25,507 nucleotides of DNA from a virus: positions 1 to 25,507 of IMG/VR virus record IMGVR_UViG_3300031706_000040; one strand, 5' to 3'. Of the stretch, positions 23,526 to 25,507 are shown one piece after another. Position 1 is the first letter of the stretch, and every line of letters begins with the position of its first letter. The notes under the pieces are model-generated. The model saw nothing but the letters and a program-made list of their open reading frames with translations. It was not told the origin of the DNA and searched no databases. The position numbers and the translations under genes are program-made.

Positions 23526-23666
23526 ATGATAGATTTTTTATTTGGGCTGATCGTGATCGGGGCGCTTATCTGTGCGTTAACAGGTGCGGGCTTGCTTGTC
23601 CGAGATGCAGAACGCCGTCAAAAACACCGTAAACTTATGAAAAAAGGAAAAAATAATGGGAAGTAA
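23526..23666 (+). CDS. Small single-pass membrane peptide (46 aa)
   Basis: A 46-codon gene below usual length cut-offs. Residues 3-25 form one hydrophobic helix (FLFGLIVIGALICALTGAG), followed by a basic tail (RRQKHRKLMKKGKNNGK), so it would insert as a single-span inner-membrane peptide with its positive tail inside. AGG lies about ten bases before the ATG. Its last bases overlap the next start (ATGGGAAGTAA). It fits exactly the gap between two genes of the operon. Possible roles include a regulator of a host membrane enzyme or a holin-like or superinfection peptide; none can be proven here. Confidence 0.6.
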   Translation: MIDFLFGLIVIGALICALTGAGLLVRDAERRQKHRKLMKKGKNNGK

Positions 23667-23982
23667 AATCCCGCACAAGGTAGAATTTAGAGGTGAGCAT
23701 GAATATTTTGTGCATGGCCAGTCGTACACGTATGCGCAGTACAGCGGTTGGACATATGATAATAATTTTGAAGATGGTGTGATCTTATCGACAATGAAGG
23801 GGAGGCTAGGGCAGGTGCCTTTCGCAGAAGAAAAACATTTGTTGTCAGTTTCAGAGTACAAAGAGCTAGCTGATCAGAATGGCATGACAGCTTGCGGGAA
23901 AGTTAAAACAGGCGCGAGCGTCACTCGTTTTGAGCATGCTATTGAAGTGAAATCTCAGGAATGGCTGTCTAAAAAGCTATAA
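23656..23982 (+). CDS. Hypothetical protein, last gene of the rightward operon (108 aa)
   Basis: AAGGA precedes the ATG at a good distance. The N-terminal half is Tyr/Phe/Gly-rich and probably beta (HEYFVHGQSYTYAQYSGWTY), while the rest is mixed with acidic and Lys-rich stretches. No signal, membrane segment or family is recognised. It overlaps the membrane peptide gene by 11 bases and ends just before a hairpin terminator shared with the convergent small-gene operon. The opposite-strand 94-codon frame over this gene is a shadow. Confidence 0.75.
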   Translation: MGSKIPHKVEFRGEHEYFVHGQSYTYAQYSGWTYDNNFEDGVILSTMKGRLGQVPFAEEKHLLSVSEYKELADQNGMTACGKVKTGASVTRFEHAIEVKSQEWLSKKL

Positions 23983-23990
23983 TTTTATGC

Positions 23991-24026
23991 AAAAAAAAAG
24001 CCCCAACCGAGTTACCGGAAGGGGCT
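23991..24026 (-). terminator. Bidirectional intrinsic terminator between convergent operons
   Basis: AGCCCC (23999-24004) pairs with GGGGCT (24021-24026), with an inner CCG/CGG pair (24007-24009 with 24016-24018). On the minus strand the stem is followed by nine T residues, a classic intrinsic terminator for the leftward genes. On the plus strand it is followed by a weaker TGTTTG. The leftward HTH gene's stop codon lies inside the hairpin. Confidence 0.8.
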
Positions 24027-24242
24027 GTTTGATACCTTGATTTTCAATAGCTCTATGTTTGCTTTACTTATCGTTGCTGAGTAAGCAGAGTCTGGCGATC
24101 TGCGCCAATTCTGCACAGTGTATTGCGATACCTGAAGCATCTCAGCTACTGACTTAGCATCCAGTTTATGCTCGATCATGATGTCATCGAGTTCGGGGTT
24201 CTTCCCTGTGAAGCTTTTTGATCCTGCTACTCTCCCGCCCAT
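24012..24242 (-). CDS. Small HTH DNA-binding protein (76 aa)
   Basis: A helix-turn-helix is visible in the middle: ELDDIMIEHKLDAKSVAEMLQ, then VSQYTVQNWRRS, followed by a helix ending IELLKIK. The N-terminus is short and Gly/Lys/Arg-rich. The ATG at 24242 has GGAGG seven bases upstream. A GTG directly before it (24245) overlaps the previous stop. It is the last gene of the leftward operon and its stop lies within the terminator hairpin. It may regulate the convergent or its own operon; targets are unknown. Confidence 0.78.
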   Translation of the reverse strand: MGGRVAGSKSFTGKNPELDDIMIEHKLDAKSVAEMLQVSQYTVQNWRRSPDSAYSATISKANIELLKIKVSNSPFR

Positions 24243-24502
24243 CACGCCGCCTCCCTAGATCTATCTCGATCATCCCAACAAGCCCCTTGGTGCCACTCGT
24301 GGAAGATTTGACGCATCGCTTCATCCGCCCAGTCTGCATAGGCATGCGTCTCTAGCCAACGACTAAGACCTTTTTGCCTTGAAAGAATACTTATATGGGC
24401 ATGGAACTCTGAAGGGTAATGGTAGTCTCGAATATTAAGCTCCCAATGGCCGATATCACTCAATATGTCATCTTTAAGAATACGTACATAATGCTTGTCC
24501 AT
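24242..24502 (-). CDS. Hypothetical protein (86 aa)
   Basis: Start at the ATG at 24502, with GGAGG seven bases upstream; a GTG directly before it (24505) is alternative. The protein is rich in Trp, His, Asp and Tyr (IGHWELNIRDYHYP, FHEWHQGACWDDRDRS). An ILKDD segment and helical middle (SRWLETHAYADWADEAM) suggest a small globular protein. No family is recognised. It is flanked by equally small unknown genes with overlapping stops and starts. Confidence 0.72.
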   Translation of the reverse strand: MDKHYVRILKDDILSDIGHWELNIRDYHYPSEFHAHISILSRQKGLSRWLETHAYADWADEAMRQIFHEWHQGACWDDRDRSREAA

Positions 24503-24861
24503 CACACCACCTCCAGTTGAGCGTTAACCTTGTTATAGATTTCCTCGCAAAAGGGGTTAGCGGAAAGATCACTTATCAGGATCATTGGGTCACCCTCAGA
24601 CCCGTTGGCATAGATCAGATAAAACCAACCAAGGTCTTTGCCATCTTTGTCAAAAGGGGTAAGGATATCCTCTCCAGTACTCGACATAGCCTCAAGGATC
24701 GCGTTTAGGTTGCTTGATTTCTCAAGGCAGTCCTCTTCGCCATCGTTGATGGAGATGGTGCATTCAGCGGCCAGTAGCTCATTGATCAGGCACTGAGCCG
24801 CAACTCTGTCATCCATGTTGCAATGTTCCGGCAGTCGTGGGTTAAAAGTTAAATCACTCAT
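24502..24861 (-). CDS. Hypothetical acidic protein (119 aa)
   Basis: The ATG overlaps the upstream stop (ATGA), with GAGGAGGA just before it. The product is strongly acidic (DGEEDCLEKS, TPFDKDGKD) with a conserved-looking core GWFYLIYANGSEG, PMILISDLSAN that reads like alternating beta strands. Acidic small proteins in phage early operons are sometimes DNA mimics that block host nucleases or polymerase, but nothing specific supports that here. Function unknown. Confidence 0.74.
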   Translation of the reverse strand: MSDLTFNPRLPEHCNMDDRVAAQCLINELLAAECTISINDGEEDCLEKSSNLNAILEAMSSTGEDILTPFDKDGKDLGWFYLIYANGSEGDPMILISDLSANPFCEEIYNKVNAQLEVV

Positions 24862-25085
24862 AATGTATCCTCCTCTATTTTACAGCTCCAACTCATATCC
24901 CCTATATCTCTTTTGGCAAAGTTTTGGACGCGAGAGTGCATATCTTCAAGACCACCCGCCCAACAACATTCTTCAATAAATGTGCCAACGCAAATATCTT
25001 TTTCTGTATGCTCGAACTGTCTTAAAAAGGATTCGATTGCATTTTCTTGATTGCGGTTTATTTCAATAGTCATATTAATTTTCAT
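24858..25085 (-). CDS. Hypothetical protein (75 aa)
   Basis: GAGGAGGATATT places a strong ribosome binding site before the ATG at 25085. The sequence begins with a basic/polar strand (MKINMTIEINRNQENAI), then an acidic helix region and several Cys and Trp residues (IEECCWAGGLEDM, MSWSCKIEE). No family is recognised. Its stop overlaps the next gene's start. Confidence 0.7.
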   Translation of the reverse strand: MKINMTIEINRNQENAIESFLRQFEHTEKDICVGTFIEECCWAGGLEDMHSRVQNFAKRDIGDMSWSCKIEEDTL

Positions 25086-25186
25086 AATATCCTCCTCAGG
25101 ATTGTGGTTGTGTTCAAAATAAACACTAAGAAACTACCCGTGGGTAGCTTCGTGGTGATTACTCCTCATGTTTAGTCACAGATCAT

Positions 25187-25372
25187 CTACTTCGCCTGCT
25201 CAATATCACTGCGCAACTGTGATGATTCAAAGTTACAACGTGTTGATCGCTCAAAAAAGTAAAGGTCATTCTGTGAAAAAATTACTCTGCAATCTGAATT
25301 GTTGCAGTCATAACACGGCTCTTCGTGTGCAACTATGGTTGGGCCGTTATCTTTGTGAGTTTGTAATGTCAT
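25187..25372 (-). CDS. Small Cys-rich protein, possible metal-binding (61 aa)
   Basis: GGAGG stands seven bases before the ATG at 25372, and the ATG overlaps the preceding gene's stop (GCATGA), which makes this a real gene despite its size. CYDCNNSDCR (residues about 20-29) holds three closely spaced Cys, with another Cys near residue 46, enough for a single zinc site. The rest is polar and charged. No family recognised; a small zinc-binding regulator or inhibitor is possible. Confidence 0.65.
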   Translation of the reverse strand: MTLQTHKDNGPTIVAHEEPCYDCNNSDCRVIFSQNDLYFFERSTRCNFESSQLRSDIEQAK

Positions 25373-25507
25373 GCTTCCACCTCCTCATTTAGTTGATTTA
25401 AATACCTGCGGCGCATTTTTACAACGCCAGAAGGTATTCCGTTAGCTTCGGCAATCTCGCGCACTTCATGCATGGCAATTTTGCGCTTATCCACTAATTC
25501 AAAGATA
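25369..25507 (-). CDS. Partial CDS at window edge, HTH-like C-terminal part (5' end outside)
   Basis: The minus-strand frame is open from the right edge to a TGA at 25369-25371 that overlaps the next ATG; 45 residues are visible. They read IFELVDKRKIAMHEVREIAE, then NGIPSGVVKMRRRYLNQ, with an acidic end. The segment HEVREIAEANGIPSGVVKMR looks like the helix-turn-helix of a small phage regulator or terminase-like DNA-binding domain. Its beginning lies outside the window. It is the most upstream visible gene of the leftward small-gene operon. Confidence 0.6.
   Translation of the reverse strand, partial: IFELVDKRKIAMHEVREIAEANGIPSGVVKMRRRYLNQLNEEVEA

Noticed and set aside
25134-25147. Short palindrome CTACCCGTGGGTAG as a terminator
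   Set aside because: The stem is only five base pairs with no T-run; it may be an operator but nothing supports a call.

Overview
The window looks like about 25.5 kb of the genome of a temperate, probably podovirus-like bacteriophage. The phage attachment site (12937-12986) reproduces the anticodon arm, T arm, acceptor 3' strand and CCA of a tRNA-Gly(GCC) gene of the gamma-/betaproteobacterial type. Phage genes lie on both sides of it and no tRNA 5' half is present. This suggests a free or circular phage genome (attP), not a prophage end, and a proteobacterial host, most likely a gammaproteobacterium. No bacterial chromosomal gene, insertion sequence or CRISPR array was seen.

Layout. (1) 1-12624, plus strand: the end of the late virion operon. 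It holds a truncated Ala/Gly-rich protein, two small proteins that look like a split copy of it, a 523-residue coiled-coil-like protein, and a giant 3206-residue polyvalent protein. The giant protein has a HExxH metallopeptidase motif, an ADP-ribosyltransferase-like module, a GNAT-like module and an LPD38-like C-terminus. It is probably an internal protein delivered with the DNA. (2) 12625-13159: non-coding, with hairpins and attP with repeated arm-like sites. (3) 13160-18478, minus strand: a leftward operon from a CI-type repressor through an unknown gene, a DUF1071 single-strand annealing protein, a YqaJ/lambda-type exonuclease, a protein with an SSB-like acidic tail and two small proteins, down to a tyrosine integrase. 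(4) 18479-18676: divergent control region with candidate promoters and TTATGCAA repeats. (5) 18677-23982, plus strand: the replication operon. It encodes a winged-helix initiator with iteron-like repeats inside its own gene (lambda O-like), a toprim primase, a RecA-fold helicase, a Cro-like HTH, a Ref-type HNH nuclease, a DUF3310 protein, a Holliday-resolvase-like nuclease, a second PD-(D/E)XK-like protein and several unknowns. Most genes overlap by 1-11 bases. (6) 24012-25507, minus strand: a convergent operon of small unknown genes with strong ribosome binding sites and an HTH protein at its end, sharing a terminator with the replication operon.

Working model (inference): the repressor and Cro-like protein act on TTATGCAA sites to choose between leftward (recombination, integration) and rightward (replication) transcription. 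The initiator opens the intragenic origin and recruits primase and helicase. The annealing protein, exonuclease, Ref and resolvase handle recombination. The giant protein enters the host with the genome and may modify host proteins. The leftward small-gene operon is the least understood part and the best place to look for new host-takeover or anti-defence functions.
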